Source of the DNA: Mesorhizobium sp. Root102
Lineage (GTDB): Bacteria; Pseudomonadota; Alphaproteobacteria; Rhizobiales; Rhizobiaceae
Length of the DNA stretch: 64,000 nucleotides
Reading direction: 5' to 3'
NCBI RefSeq assembly: GCF_001425625.1
Contig: NZ_LMCP01000023.1
Coordinates: forward strand, 187,428-251,427
Below are positions 49,898 to 58,395 of the stretch, one piece after another. Position numbers and translations under genes: made by a program. Numbering within the stretch: the first letter of the stretch is position 1; every line of letters starts with the position of its first letter. Under the pieces are notes generated by a model. That model made no database searches. It worked only from the letters and a program-made list of their open reading frames with translations, and was not told the DNA's origin.

Positions 49898-50176
49898 TCA
49901 AAATCTTCCTTGCAAAACGGCTGGCATCCACACAAGAGTCATATATCTGGCCCGCTGCACTGCCCATTCATCGTTCTGTTCGAGCAGGATTGCGCCGACG
50001 AGGCGCACGATCGCATCGTCGTTCGGGAAGATTCCGACGACCTCGGTGCGCCGCTTGATCTCGCCGTTGAGACGCTCGATCGGATTCGTCGAGTGGAGCT
50101 TGGCGCGATGTTCCTTCGGGAAGGTCATGTAGGCCAGCACGTCGGGCTCGGCGTCGTCCATGATTGTCCAAAGCAC
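49898..50176 (-). pseudogene. IS256-family transposase, C-terminal fragment
   Basis: The reading MDDAEPDVLAYMTFPKEHRAKLHSTNPIERLNGEIKRRTEVVGIFPNDDAIVRLVGAILLEQNDEWAVQRARYMTL is a clear match by pattern to the C-terminal part of IS256/mutator-type transposases (the HSTNPIERLNGEIKRRT helix carries the last acidic catalytic residue). After RYMTL the chain drifts into unrelated residues (VWMPAVLQGRF). Upstream (50177-50307) the sequence does not continue the transposase. It is thus truncated at both ends. Confidence 0.85.
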
Positions 50177-50341
50177 GGTCGAGAATGTTCTTCGATTGTG
50201 ACGCGACCCGCTGCTCTATGGCTGCCGGCTAGAACCATGAAGTGCGCCAGGAAGGGATCGGCCATGCTCACCTGCGAGGGATAAGCGGCTTTTGGTATCT
50301 GTTTCATGGTCGCCTACGACGAACTGCCGAGTTCAGCGATT
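50177..50341. other. Short gap between IS256 remnant and EcfG promoter
   Basis: No gene recognised. A 60-codon minus-strand frame (50125-50307, starting MKQIPKAAYPSQVSM) overlaps the IS256 remnant and looks accidental. Confidence 0.4.
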
Positions 50342-50366
50342 GGAACGAAGATGAATTACCAGCGTT
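50342..50366 (+). promoter_or_regulatory. Canonical EcfG-type general stress promoter
   Basis: GGAAC (50342-50346), a 16-nt spacer and CGTT (50363-50366) match the EcfG (RpoE2-like) consensus GGAAC-N16/17-CGTT of Rhizobiales exactly. The expected start point is about 40 nt before the TTG at 50412, the start of an HWE kinase gene. Confidence 0.65.
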
Positions 50367-50411
50367 CTAAGCGGCGGTGCCAAGAACCAATCGCCATGGG
50401 AGGGGTCGGCG

Positions 50412-52310
50412 TTGCAGTTAGGCGGGGGTAGCGACAAGCTCGCAGAGCGTCTAGACGAACTCAGCGCACTTTACGTGCTGACGGATCGACTGTACCGGGC
50501 AAAGTCGAGCCACGAAGCTTCTGAAGCCGGTTTGGATGCCATTCGTGACGGCCTAGGGTGCCGTCGCGCTTCCATGTTGCTCTTCGATGAAGCCGGAGTG
50601 ATGCGCTTCGTAGCCTGGCGGGGCTTATCCGAAAGTTACAGAAAGGCCCTTGAAGGGCACTCGCCTTGGGCCGTGGGCGGACGCAACGCCGATGCCATCT
50701 TTGTTTCGGACATCGCTGAAACGGATGAACCTGCCGCCGTCAAAGAGATGATTGCCCGCGAAGGCATCGTTGGTTTGGCGTTCATTCCATTGACAGTGCA
50801 AGGCGAAGTGGTGGGGAAATTCATGACCTACTATGAACGCAGGCATGCGTTTGCCAGCCACGAGATCGATCTCGCTACGACAATTGCCAGACAGATTGGC
50901 TTTTATCTTGAGCGGACGCGGGCAGAACAGGCCCGAAAAATTGCCGAAGAAGAGTTGCGAGGATCCGAGCAACAGTTTCGCCTTATGTCGGAACACGCTC
51001 CGGTGATGATCTGGACATGCGACGCTTTGGGCAAGTGCACAAATCTGAACATGATGCTTCGGGAGTTCTGGGGCGTCGAGACCGAGGATGTCCCGACGTT
51101 CAATTGGCACCCAACCATTCATCCAGATGATGCTGCCGAAATTGGGGCCCGGATGATGCAAGCTTTGTCTACGCAGACAGCCGCCTCGGTCCAGGGTCGC
51201 TACAGAAATCGCAAGGGGGAGTACCGCGTTCTGCTCACAACTGCTCGTCCCCACTTCTCCGCAAGTGGCATATTCCGCGGGTTGATCGGGGTAAATGTCG
51301 ACGTCACGGAACGTGACCAGGCAGACATGGCGATGCGCCACAGTGAGGAACGGTTTCGATCAGCCGTAGAGGCGGCCCCAAGCGGCATGGTGATGACAGA
51401 CGAGGACGGGCGCATCGTTCTCGTCAATCTTCATGCCGAAACTCTGTTTGGCTATGGGCGAGAGGAGATGGTGGGGCAAGGCATCGAGATGCTGGTCCCC
51501 GACCGCTCTCGTAGCTCCCACCCGGTTTTTCGCCAAGGGTATGGGAGTTTCCCGCAGGCACGCCCAATGGGTGCGGGCAGGGATCTCTATGCGCGACGGA
51601 AAGATGGAAAAGAGGTGCCGGTTGAGATTGGACTCAGCCCAATTCAGACGAGCGAAGGAATGATGGCGCTCGCCTCTGTGGTGGATATCAGCGAACGACG
51701 GCGGTCGGAGGCACAAAGAGAACTGCTGATGGCCGAGCTCAACCATCGTGTGAAGAACACTCTGGCGGTAGTCCAGGGTATTGCTCATCAGACGTTCAGA
51801 GGAACGCAGGCCACTGATGCTCATGCCGCGTTCGAAGGCCGTCTCATGGCCCTTTCGGCAGCGCACAACATCCTCACGCAGACCAGTTGGGAGCATGCAT
51901 CATTGGACCAAATTGTTTGCGACAGCCTTCAGATTCGAGGTGCGTTCTCGAACCGGGTTTCGACAACTGGGCCTGCAATTCTGTTGCAGCCCAACCAGGC
52001 TCTTTCCCTAGCGCTCGCCTTCCATGAATTGCTGACCAACGCAGTGAAGTACGGCGCTCTTTCAAACGATGCCGGCACAATTTCCGTCGAGTGGTTTCGC
52101 ACCGACGAACCCAAGCCAAGGCTCAAGCTGGTCTGGAGCGAACTCGGTGGGCCCACAGTTTCGTCTCCGACCCGGCGAGGCTTTGGCTCCCGCCTTATCG
52201 AGCGGGGCTTGGCGGCAGATCTCGAGGCCGAGGTCGCGATGGAGTTCCAACCTCAGGGCCTCGTCTGCAGGATCGATGCCCCCCTGCCAGAAGGAATACT
52301 CCCCCAATGA
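50412..52310 (+). CDS. HWE-family sensor histidine kinase with GAF and two PAS domains
   Basis: A 632-aa soluble sensor. Residues 14-175 are GAF-like (LSALYVLTDRLYRAKSSHEASEAGLDAIRDGLG, GLAFIPLTVQGEVVGKFMTYY). Two PAS domains follow, at about 190-305 (EQQFRLMSEHAPVMIWTCDALGKCTNLN) and 310-430 (EERFRSAVEAAPSGMVMTDEDGRIVLVNLHAETLFGYGREEMVG), each ending in VTERD or DISERRR. The kinase core has His445 in LMAELNHRVKNTLAVVQ, the HWE/HisKA_2 phosphate site, and FHELLTNAVKYGALS and GFGSRLIERGL in the ATPase domain. The TTG start at 50412 has GGGAGGGG upstream. It shares a 4-bp overlap with a response regulator and a canonical EcfG promoter. Confidence 0.9.
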   Translation: MQLGGGSDKLAERLDELSALYVLTDRLYRAKSSHEASEAGLDAIRDGLGCRRASMLLFDEAGVMRFVAWRGLSESYRKALEGHSPWAVGGRNADAIFVSDIAETDEPAAVKEMIAREGIVGLAFIPLTVQGEVVGKFMTYYERRHAFASHEIDLATTIARQIGFYLERTRAEQARKIAEEELRGSEQQFRLMSEHAPVMIWTCDALGKCTNLNMMLREFWGVETEDVPTFNWHPTIHPDDAAEIGARMMQALSTQTAASVQGRYRNRKGEYRVLLTTARPHFSASGIFRGLIGVNVDVTERDQADMAMRHSEERFRSAVEAAPSGMVMTDEDGRIVLVNLHAETLFGYGREEMVGQGIEMLVPDRSRSSHPVFRQGYGSFPQARPMGAGRDLYARRKDGKEVPVEIGLSPIQTSEGMMALASVVDISERRRSEAQRELLMAELNHRVKNTLAVVQGIAHQTFRGTQATDAHAAFEGRLMALSAAHNILTQTSWEHASLDQIVCDSLQIRGAFSNRVSTTGPAILLQPNQALSLALAFHELLTNAVKYGALSNDAGTISVEWFRTDEPKPRLKLVWSELGGPTVSSPTRRGFGSRLIERGLAADLEAEVAMEFQPQGLVCRIDAPLPEGILPQ

Positions 52311-52663
52311 CAACACTGTCCGGCAAGCGCGTTCTAATCGTCGAAGACGAATCCCTGATTGCCATGCTGGCCGAGGATTTTCTGATCGAGCTTGGGGCCA
52401 CTGTTATCGGCCCTGCCACCTCCATCGACGATGCAATTGCGTTGATAGCAACTCAAGAAATCGACGCGGCTGTCTTGGACCTAAATATACGTGGGGAGCG
52501 GAGCGACCGCGTTGCTGACGCCCTACGGCTGCGGGACATTCCGATTGTGTGTGCCACCGGATACGGACAGGGCGCGGCAGACTTCGCGAGAGGATCCGCC
52601 ATTATAGCCAAACCGTATTCTAAGGAGAAGTTGGACCATTCGTTGCGGTTCGCTCTCGGATGA
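52307..52663 (+). CDS. Single-domain response regulator (CheY-like)
   Basis: A 118-aa receiver-only protein. MTTLSGKRVLIVEDESLIAMLAEDFLIELG gives the acidic pair E13-D14, the phospho-acceptor is Asp58 in AAVLDLNIRG, and IVCATGYGQG then AKPYSKEKL provide the threonine and lysine positions. It overlaps the kinase gene by 4 bp (ATGA), so the two form one system. With no output domain it probably relays phosphate or inhibits a partner, as in alphaproteobacterial stress signalling. It is convergent with the exporter ATPase gene. Confidence 0.92.
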   Translation: MTTLSGKRVLIVEDESLIAMLAEDFLIELGATVIGPATSIDDAIALIATQEIDAAVLDLNIRGERSDRVADALRLRDIPIVCATGYGQGAADFARGSAIIAKPYSKEKLDHSLRFALG

Positions 52664-52727
52664 GCCAGGCGGGGCTGGACTGTGCCGGGTAAGCGAGCGC
52701 GATGTTCTCGCGCAACCTTCGCTAAGA

Positions 52728-53432
52728 TCAAACATCTAGTCTGCCGTCCCGAAGGTTGAAAATCCTGTCAAAGCGATCGAAGATCTTCTCATCGTGGGTG
52801 ACGGCGATGATTGCGGCGTCGCGTTCGACGGCCACTTTGCGCAAAAGATCCATGACGATGCCGGCCCTCTTCGAATCGAGCGCCGCTGTCGGCTCATCAG
52901 CCAAAATGATGCGCGGTTTATTGGCGAGGGCCCGAGCGATCGCCACACGCTGCGCTTCGCCACCCGAGAGTTGTGCCGGCATCGAACCCCGACGGTTCCC
53001 TACTTCGAGATAGTCGAGCAGCTCCAGTGCCCGCAACCTAGCCTCACGCGGGTCGACCCCGGCCATTTGCAGAACCAGGGCCACGTTGTCGGTCGCGTCG
53101 AGAAAGGGCATCAGATTGTGGAACTGGAAGATGAATCCGATCTTGTCGAGCCGCAGACGTCTCAGGTTTGGCCGAACCCATCGGCCATCCCTTAGCACCA
53201 CTTCGCCGTCTAGTTCCATGGACCCCGAGGACGGATCGAGGATGCAGCCGATGATGTTGAGCAGGGTTGTCTTGCCGGATCCCGAGGGTCCCAGCAGGGC
53301 AATGACTTCGCCTGCCTGGACGTCGAGTGATACATCGCGCAACGCATCGACGCGTGTTTCCCCCTCGCCAAAATGCTTCGACAGGTTCCTTAACCGGACA
53401 AGTGGGGGCTGGTTTGCTTTCTCGTCCGGCAC
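52728..53432 (-). CDS. ABC exporter ATP-binding protein (LolD/MacB/DevA type)
   Basis: A 234-aa ATPase. Walker A is LLGPSGSGKTTLL, the signature is LSGGEAQRVAIARALA, Walker B is IILADEPTAALDS, and the switch histidine is in AVTHDEKIFDRFDRI. FQFHNLMPFLDATDNVALVLQMAG is typical of the MacB/LolD group. It is the last gene of a minus-strand set with an adaptor and an FtsX-type permease, 1 nt after the permease stop. Confidence 0.92.
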   Translation of the reverse strand: MPDEKANQPPLVRLRNLSKHFGEGETRVDALRDVSLDVQAGEVIALLGPSGSGKTTLLNIIGCILDPSSGSMELDGEVVLRDGRWVRPNLRRLRLDKIGFIFQFHNLMPFLDATDNVALVLQMAGVDPREARLRALELLDYLEVGNRRGSMPAQLSGGEAQRVAIARALANKPRIILADEPTAALDSKRAGIVMDLLRKVAVERDAAIIAVTHDEKIFDRFDRIFNLRDGRLDV

Positions 53433-53433
53433 G

Positions 53434-54567
53434 CTAACCTCCGAGCGCCGTGGCGGGATCTATCCTGAGGGCCGCGCGAACGCCGAGTGCGCTGGCCAGC
53501 AGACAGACAACGACGACGACCACGCCGAGTGCCAGGACGTTGTCAGGCTCGAGGACCACCCGACGTGGGAAATAGTCCTTGATGCTGGCGATGAGCGTGG
53601 CGCCGATTGCAAACCCGATCAAACCGAGGGCCAGCGCCTGCTGCACGATCATGCCGATGATGGTTCGGTCTGGTGCCCCGATGAGCTTCAGGGTTGCGAT
53701 CTGCTTAAGCTTCTCCATCGTCATCGTGTAGATGATGAGCGCTATGACGACTGCGGAGACTGCGAGCAGAAGCGATGTGAAAAGACCGATCTGCCGACGC
53801 GCCCGGTCGACTAGCGAGCGCGTAAGGATCAGTTCCTGTGCCTCCTGCGTCACCGCCGCCAGATGCTTCCACCGCCGTACAGTCTCGGCCACGGCATCTG
53901 GCGAAGCGTTGGGATGGAGGCGGGCGATGACGGCGTTGACCGTATCGCGGCCCGTGCCCCCAGTGCCGCGCGCCAGTTGGACGCGAGCTGCGGGCGGGGC
54001 AAGGTCGAACTGGAGTTTTTGCGCGTCCTGCAGGGCTATGTAGACTACCGGATCGCCGCCGGAACTGACTTGCTGGCGGGTCGATCCGACGACGGTGAAG
54101 GTGTCACGTCCGAGGCGAACTCGATCCCTTGGTACAAGCCCTGAAGAGCGGTCGGCGACCATCTCGAAATGACTGCGGGCGATCGTGTGTCCTTCCTCGA
54201 TCTCGGGTGGACCGCCCGGACGCGTCGGCTCATAGCCGATAACATAGAGCCTGAGCTTTCGGTCCTGGTATTCTGCCTCGACGGTCTGGTAGGTGATGCT
54301 GCCGGCGGCGACCACGCCGGCGATCCGGGCGATCGCCTCGCGTGTGTCGGCTGGTATACGGGAGGCCTCGGCGAACGGACCGCGTGTGTTGGCTTCGACA
54401 ACCCAAAGATCGACAGCTGGCGCGCGCGCGATGGTGAGCGCCTCGACGACAAGGCCCCTATATATGCCAATCATTGCGAGGACCACGCCGAGAAGGAGGC
54501 CGAGCCCGACGCAGGTAAGCAGGAACCGGCCAAGACCGTGCCGGATATCGCGATAAGCGAGGTTCAA
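53434..54567 (-). CDS. ABC transporter permease with FtsX/MacB-type fold (DevC-like)
   Basis: A 377-aa permease with four membrane helices. The first helix is FLLTCVGLGLLLGVVLAMIGIYRG; a large periplasmic domain follows (PAVDLWVVEANTRGPFAEASRIP, EGHTIARSHFEMVADRSSGLVPRDRVRLGRDTFTVVG). The FtsX cluster is QIGLFTSLLLAVSAVVIALIIYTMTMEKLKQIATLKLIGAPDRTIIGMIVQQALALGLIGFAIG, with a final helix ALGVVVVVVCLLASALGVRAALRIDPATALGG. Together with the adaptor and ATPase it resembles the DevBCA/MacAB exporters, which push lipids, peptides or antibiotics out. The start overlaps the adaptor stop by 4 bp. Confidence 0.9.
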   Translation of the reverse strand: MNLAYRDIRHGLGRFLLTCVGLGLLLGVVLAMIGIYRGLVVEALTIARAPAVDLWVVEANTRGPFAEASRIPADTREAIARIAGVVAAGSITYQTVEAEYQDRKLRLYVIGYEPTRPGGPPEIEEGHTIARSHFEMVADRSSGLVPRDRVRLGRDTFTVVGSTRQQVSSGGDPVVYIALQDAQKLQFDLAPPAARVQLARGTGGTGRDTVNAVIARLHPNASPDAVAETVRRWKHLAAVTQEAQELILTRSLVDRARRQIGLFTSLLLAVSAVVIALIIYTMTMEKLKQIATLKLIGAPDRTIIGMIVQQALALGLIGFAIGATLIASIKDYFPRRVVLEPDNVLALGVVVVVVCLLASALGVRAALRIDPATALGG

Positions 54568-55760
54568 TTTCCAACTGCCTCCGCCACGCGTGCAGAACGA
54601 CCTTCCCGAAAGCCACTTGCGATCCGCGCGACGACGCTGGCGCCTTGGGGAAGTCCCGCGACGATCTCCAGTCTTGCATCTTCAGTCCGATGGCCGAAGC
54701 TGACGACGCGGGATCGCAGACGCCCAGATTCGACCGTCCAGACAGTGCCCTGCCGGCCGTCGAAACCTTGCACGGCCGCCTCGGGTACGAGCAGTGCCGT
54801 GTCGATCTTCGCAACCGTAATCCAGAACTCGACCTGCTCCCCGAGATAGACCCGCGGCGGCGGGTTATCCCCCTTGATGAAGACGCGCCGTTCCTCGGTA
54901 ACCCTGTCGCTTTCAAGTCCGATTCGGACCACGCGTCCCGTGAACGCGTTCTGTGGACGCGAGCGCAGCCGCGCGTCCACGCGCTGACCTTCCTCGATGA
55001 AGCCTGCTCGCGCTTCGTCGACATGGGCAAGGCCCCAGTAGGTGTCGGCAGCTATCAACGTGAAGATCGGATCGCCGGCTTTAACCACGGTACCAATCTC
55101 CTTGTGGCGGCTAACGACTATGGCGTCGAAGGGCGCAGTCAGCCTGCGGTGACGCAGCATGGTTTCCTCGAACCGCAGTTGGGCGCCCGCATCGGCAAGT
55201 TGCGCTTGCGCGACGTCGACTTCGCTCGAAGCTACGGCGACGTCGGCTTCAGCGACGGCCTCATCCTTAAGCGCCTCCTCTGCGGACTGCCGAGACACCA
55301 CGCTCTGCCCAGCAAGCGCCTGTCTGCGTGCATTTGCGTCCTTCTTCTGCGCCAGGATGGCTCGCGTCTTTCCCAAGTTGGCATTCGCCTTCTCGACGGT
55401 AGCATCGGCGACGAGCAAGGCAGCATTGGCCTTCTCCAACTTTGCCTGTTGCTCGCCCAGCGTCAGGCTTGCAAGCAGGTCGCCCTGTTTGACGCGATCA
55501 CCCTCGTCGGCCTTCAGCTCCACCAGGGTCGCGCCGACCTCGAAGCCGATATCGGAACGGATCCGGGCCTCGACAGTGCCAAGCCCGAAGACACGGACGG
55601 GGACATCGTGTTCCTCCGCCACAACCTCAACGGCGACCGGGCGGTTGTTATAGAAGGCATACGCTCCAAAGCCGGCCAAAATAACTATGGCCGCGACCAG
55701 CGGGTACAGGATCGCGGGCCTGCGCAACAAGGTTGCCGCCGATGTTCGATTTCCTTGCAT
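54564..55760 (-). CDS. HlyD/MacA-like periplasmic adaptor protein (efflux membrane fusion protein)
   Basis: A 398-aa protein with an N-terminal helix (AILYPLVAAIVILAGFGAYAFYNN), a first lipoyl half (VVAEEHDVPVRVFGLGTVEARIRSDIGFEVGATLVELKADEGDRVKQGDLLASL), a long helical hairpin of heptads (LEKANAALLVADATVEKANANLGKTRAILAQKKDANARRQALAGQ), the second lipoyl half (LTAPFDAIVVSRHKEIGTVVKAGDPIFTLIA) and beta-barrel parts. It is first of the exporter operon. An outer membrane channel gene is not present in the neighbourhood. Confidence 0.9.
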   Translation of the reverse strand: MQGNRTSAATLLRRPAILYPLVAAIVILAGFGAYAFYNNRPVAVEVVAEEHDVPVRVFGLGTVEARIRSDIGFEVGATLVELKADEGDRVKQGDLLASLTLGEQQAKLEKANAALLVADATVEKANANLGKTRAILAQKKDANARRQALAGQSVVSRQSAEEALKDEAVAEADVAVASSEVDVAQAQLADAGAQLRFEETMLRHRRLTAPFDAIVVSRHKEIGTVVKAGDPIFTLIAADTYWGLAHVDEARAGFIEEGQRVDARLRSRPQNAFTGRVVRIGLESDRVTEERRVFIKGDNPPPRVYLGEQVEFWITVAKIDTALLVPEAAVQGFDGRQGTVWTVESGRLRSRVVSFGHRTEDARLEIVAGLPQGASVVARIASGFREGRSARVAEAVGN

Positions 55761-56165
55761 GTTGCAGCCTCAGGCAGGTCTCAACAGGACAATCGTCCGA
55801 TAACGGCTCCGCTCACTCGTTCGCGACGTGATTGCCAAAAAGCCCGAGCGGAGGGCGTCTGAGAAAACCACGTAACCGGTCAGCCAACGATTCGAACGTT
55901 GCCTTTATATCCGTCAGGCGAGGCTACCTCTTTGATCTGCGACAAATCACGACCGCGTTTCAGCGGGACCGCATCACCCGCATTGCGGCAATTGGGCCAG
56001 ACGCGCATCCTAGCCATCAAGGTCAAGATGCATCCTCCTGGCCCGTAGAATGCATGGATTGACATGAACAGTTCACCGCGACTGTCGGCACCGGGTTCGA
56101 GCGCGCTTCGATACGACACCTAGTCGGGCGCTTTGGGAAACCGGAGGAGATTCCCTGGTCTCAGC
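55761..56165. other. 405-bp intergenic region
   Basis: No gene is certain. A 42-codon minus-strand frame from ATG 56008 to 55880 (begins MRVWPNCRNAGDAVPLKRG, ends VRIVG) looks protein-like but has only a weak AGG ribosome site. A longer reading to 56119 is less convincing. A GGAGG near 56031-56035 on the minus strand leads only into a seven-codon frame. The gap presumably holds the promoter of the exporter operon. Confidence 0.4.
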
Positions 56166-56615
56166 TCACCCGGCAAGCATAAGCTTCAGATAGCGGCCGA
56201 TGAGGATCGTCGTGGGATAAAGGACGTCCTCCTCGGTTCGGGCATGCAGCATCAGCTTGTCGGCGAACCGAACCACATCTGGGTGTCCTTCGGCGCTCGC
56301 GGCATCTTTCAACTTAGCCAGTTCGGCGACAATGCTCTCATGTTCGACGAGCATGGTGCCGAGTTCGGCCTCCAGCCGGTCAGTCATCTGGAGCACTTCC
56401 GCCATATCCGGTTGAACCGTGCCGCGCGCTAGCCTTTTCAGGATGCCCAACGGCGGAAGCGCGTATTGCTCTTCCTTGACAAAATGGTCGTGCAGAACTC
56501 GGGCGACGGCATTTGCCGCCTCGCCCGTGCGGCCGCCCGCCTTGGTCGCCTCGACCAGCTCCGCATGCAGTTCATCGTGCTCGATCTTCAGCGTCCTGGG
56601 GATTTCCGGCAGCAT
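56166..56615 (-). CDS. Hemerythrin-domain protein
   Basis: A 149-aa all-helical protein. ATG 56615 has GGAGG 8 nt upstream (MLPEIPRTLKIEHDELHAELVEA). Iron-ligand candidates follow the HHE pattern: His in IEHDELHAEL, HDHFVKEEQYALPPL, EHESIVAEL and LMLHARTEEDVLYPT. Such proteins bind oxygen, NO or iron. The neighbouring genes are a DUF6448 protein, a Crp-type regulator and the cbb3 oxidase set, so a role in oxygen or NO sensing or in protection of respiration is plausible. Confidence 0.88.
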   Translation of the reverse strand: MLPEIPRTLKIEHDELHAELVEATKAGGRTGEAANAVARVLHDHFVKEEQYALPPLGILKRLARGTVQPDMAEVLQMTDRLEAELGTMLVEHESIVAELAKLKDAASAEGHPDVVRFADKLMLHARTEEDVLYPTTILIGRYLKLMLAG

Positions 56616-56678
56616 TTCACTGTCCTCCTTTGGCAAGGGCGGACGCGCCCGCAAGCGCGCCCCTTTTTCTGATTGTAT

Positions 56679-57284
56679 TCATTCCCTGTGTTCGTTTCCC
56701 AGAGCACCGGCTGCCGCCTGACGCATACCTTCGACGAATGTCACAAACCCCAGCTCGGCGCTGACGCGCTCGCGCGCGGCGGCCACCTCGGCAGGAGTTT
56801 TCGGTTCCAGTGCCGAGCTCCTCGTATGCAAAACGTGCTCGAACCGGGCATTCAGGCCATGCTGTAGCTCGTCGACCAGAATGCTCCTCACGTTACCCAT
56901 GTCGCCACTCGCAATCGCCTTCTCGGCCACGGGAATCGCGGGACCAAAATCCATTCCCGCGGGCTTCAGGCCGGTGTAAGCGGCGCCTTCTCCTGCGCGG
57001 TGCAAACGGACCGCCGTTTCCATGAATGTCCTGTCGGCAAACCCTTTCGCCTCTGATCCGAGCCCTCGGACCTTTAGCGCCTGTCCGAAGTGCGCTTCGA
57101 TCTCTGCCTCGGCCGTCGCTGGCGCATAGGGCAGAATGAGCCCGACATTGCCGGTGTCGAGCGCCTTGAGGGCTGCCTGCGCCACCGGCCCATCGATGGA
57201 ATCGCAATGGGCAAATGCACTCTGTGTCCCGAACAGCAATCCAGCCGCGAGGGTGGTGGCTGCAAGCAGTTTGATCCTGATCAT
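56679..57284 (-). CDS. DUF6448 family secreted protein
   Basis: A 201-aa protein. The signal peptide MIRIKLLAATTLAAGLLFGTQSAFA is cleaved before HCDSIDGPVAQAALKALDTGNVGLILPYAP. The mature part has RTFMETAVRLHRAGEGAAYTGLKPAGMDFGPAIPVAEKAIASGD, which is typical of the DUF6448 family (HCD-x-x-DGPV and F-x-E-T-x-x-R-x-H-R-A-G-E-G). The early H-C-D and the H-R-A-G-E motifs could bind a metal. The function is unknown. AAGGAG 7 nt before the ATG serves as ribosome site. It is 63 bp upstream of the hemerythrin gene on the same strand, so they may be co-transcribed. Confidence 0.85.
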   Translation of the reverse strand: MIRIKLLAATTLAAGLLFGTQSAFAHCDSIDGPVAQAALKALDTGNVGLILPYAPATAEAEIEAHFGQALKVRGLGSEAKGFADRTFMETAVRLHRAGEGAAYTGLKPAGMDFGPAIPVAEKAIASGDMGNVRSILVDELQHGLNARFEHVLHTRSSALEPKTPAEVAAARERVSAELGFVTFVEGMRQAAAGALGNEHRE

Positions 57285-57407
57285 AGTCTAGTCTCCTTAT
57301 TCAGTTCACGATTTCCGCGAATATATGGTCTGAACCCGGTCGCGTTCAGCGACGTAAGTCGCACAGGATGGATTTTTCGAACGTCACCGAGCAGGAGTGA
57401 GTTTCAG

Positions 57408-58124
57408 ATGGCAGGAATGCAGGATCTGAGTGCAGCCATCGAGCGGGCGCCCATCTTTCTCGGTCTGGACAAGCACGTTCTGGCCCGGATCGCCCGGATC
57501 ATGCGTCCACAGCGCAACGGGGCTGGCAGGCAGGTTCTTGTTGAAGGAGAGCCGTGCACGGGCCTATTCTTGGTAGTCGAGGGGCAAATCCGGCTAATCA
57601 AAAGCACTGCGGAGGGCCGCGATCAGGTGCTTGGGATCCTTGGTCCCGGAGCCACCTTTAATGAGATTGCGGTTTTTGACGGCGGTCCGAATCCTTTCGG
57701 TGCCGTCTCCGTAGGCGCTGCTTTTCTCGGCTTCCTGCCAAAGAGCGACATGATACGGCTCCTTGACCAACATCCCGAGGTCGCGCGGGCGGCACTGAAG
57801 ATTCTATCCTCCCGCCAGAGATCCCTTGGATCAATGGTCGAGGATCTCGCGCTACGCGACGTTACCGTCCGAGTCGCCCGTTTGCTGCTGGGATGCGTAG
57901 GCCATCATGGGCATATTATCGAAAGTGCCGAGACCGCATGCGAGCACATAACGCATCAGGAGATCGCTTCGATGGTAGGCTCTGTGCGGGAGGTCGCGCA
58001 GCGCGCGCTCAAGCAACTGGAGCGAGACGGCGCCATCTCGCTCCAGCGTAGCCGTGTCTGTGTCCGCGACGTCTCGAAGTTGAAGGCTTGGGCCGGAGGC
58101 GCTGGGAATGCCGGTGTCGAATGA
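57408..58124 (+). CDS. Crp/Fnr-family transcriptional regulator without FeS cysteines
   Basis: A 238-aa regulator. ATG 57408 has GGAG about 11 nt upstream. The cyclic-nucleotide-type domain (AIERAPIFLGLDKHVLARIARIMRPQRNGAGRQVLVEGEPCTGLFLVVEGQIRLIKSTAEGRDQVLGILGPGATFNEIAVFDGG) is followed by the dimer helix and a winged helix (EHITHQEIASMVGSVREVAQRALKQLERDGAISLQRSRVCVRDVSKLK). The HTH lies at THQEIASMVGSVREVAQRAL. There is no N-terminal Cys cluster, so it is not a classical FNR; heme, NO or nucleotide sensing are all possible. Its position beside a hemerythrin and cbb3 genes fits NO or oxygen response. Its operator was not found. Confidence 0.88.
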   Translation: MAGMQDLSAAIERAPIFLGLDKHVLARIARIMRPQRNGAGRQVLVEGEPCTGLFLVVEGQIRLIKSTAEGRDQVLGILGPGATFNEIAVFDGGPNPFGAVSVGAAFLGFLPKSDMIRLLDQHPEVARAALKILSSRQRSLGSMVEDLALRDVTVRVARLLLGCVGHHGHIIESAETACEHITHQEIASMVGSVREVAQRALKQLERDGAISLQRSRVCVRDVSKLKAWAGGAGNAGVE

Positions 58125-58395
58125 GGATCTTCGTCGAACTTCCCTGGCTGCAATCAACTGCGGACGCGCATGCGAAAGGGAGCCGTCGCCGCGACCCGGT
58201 GCAAACCCGCCCCGCGCACTCAAGCATCGCCAGGCGGGCACCGCTACGCGCAACGCCATCTGATCGAACGATATTTCTCAAAACTCAAGCAGTTCCGGTG
58301 CGCGACGACCCGCTTCGAGAAAACAGCCAAACATTACCCTACTATCGTCACGCTCGCCGCAACAATCCTATGGCTCAGATAAGTGTCTACCCTTC
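58125..58395 (+). pseudogene. Gap with IS5-family transposase C-terminal remnant
   Basis: The reading frame ending at 58382 carries YAQRHLIERYFSKLKQFRCATTRFEKTAKHYPTIVTLAATILWL, the characteristic C-terminus of IS5-group transposases (R-H-x-[VI]-E-x-x-F-x-K-L-K-x-[FW]-R, then R-[YF]-[ED]-K-T-A). Upstream of RYAQ the frame is not transposase-like, so only about 45 codons (58250-58382) remain. This is a third remnant in ten kilobases, together with IS110 and IS256. Confidence 0.75.

Noticed and set aside
55832..56119. Two overlapping opposite frames in the gap between exporter and hemerythrin genes
   Set aside because: Neither has a convincing ribosome site or recognisable domain; noted only as an unresolved small ORF region.
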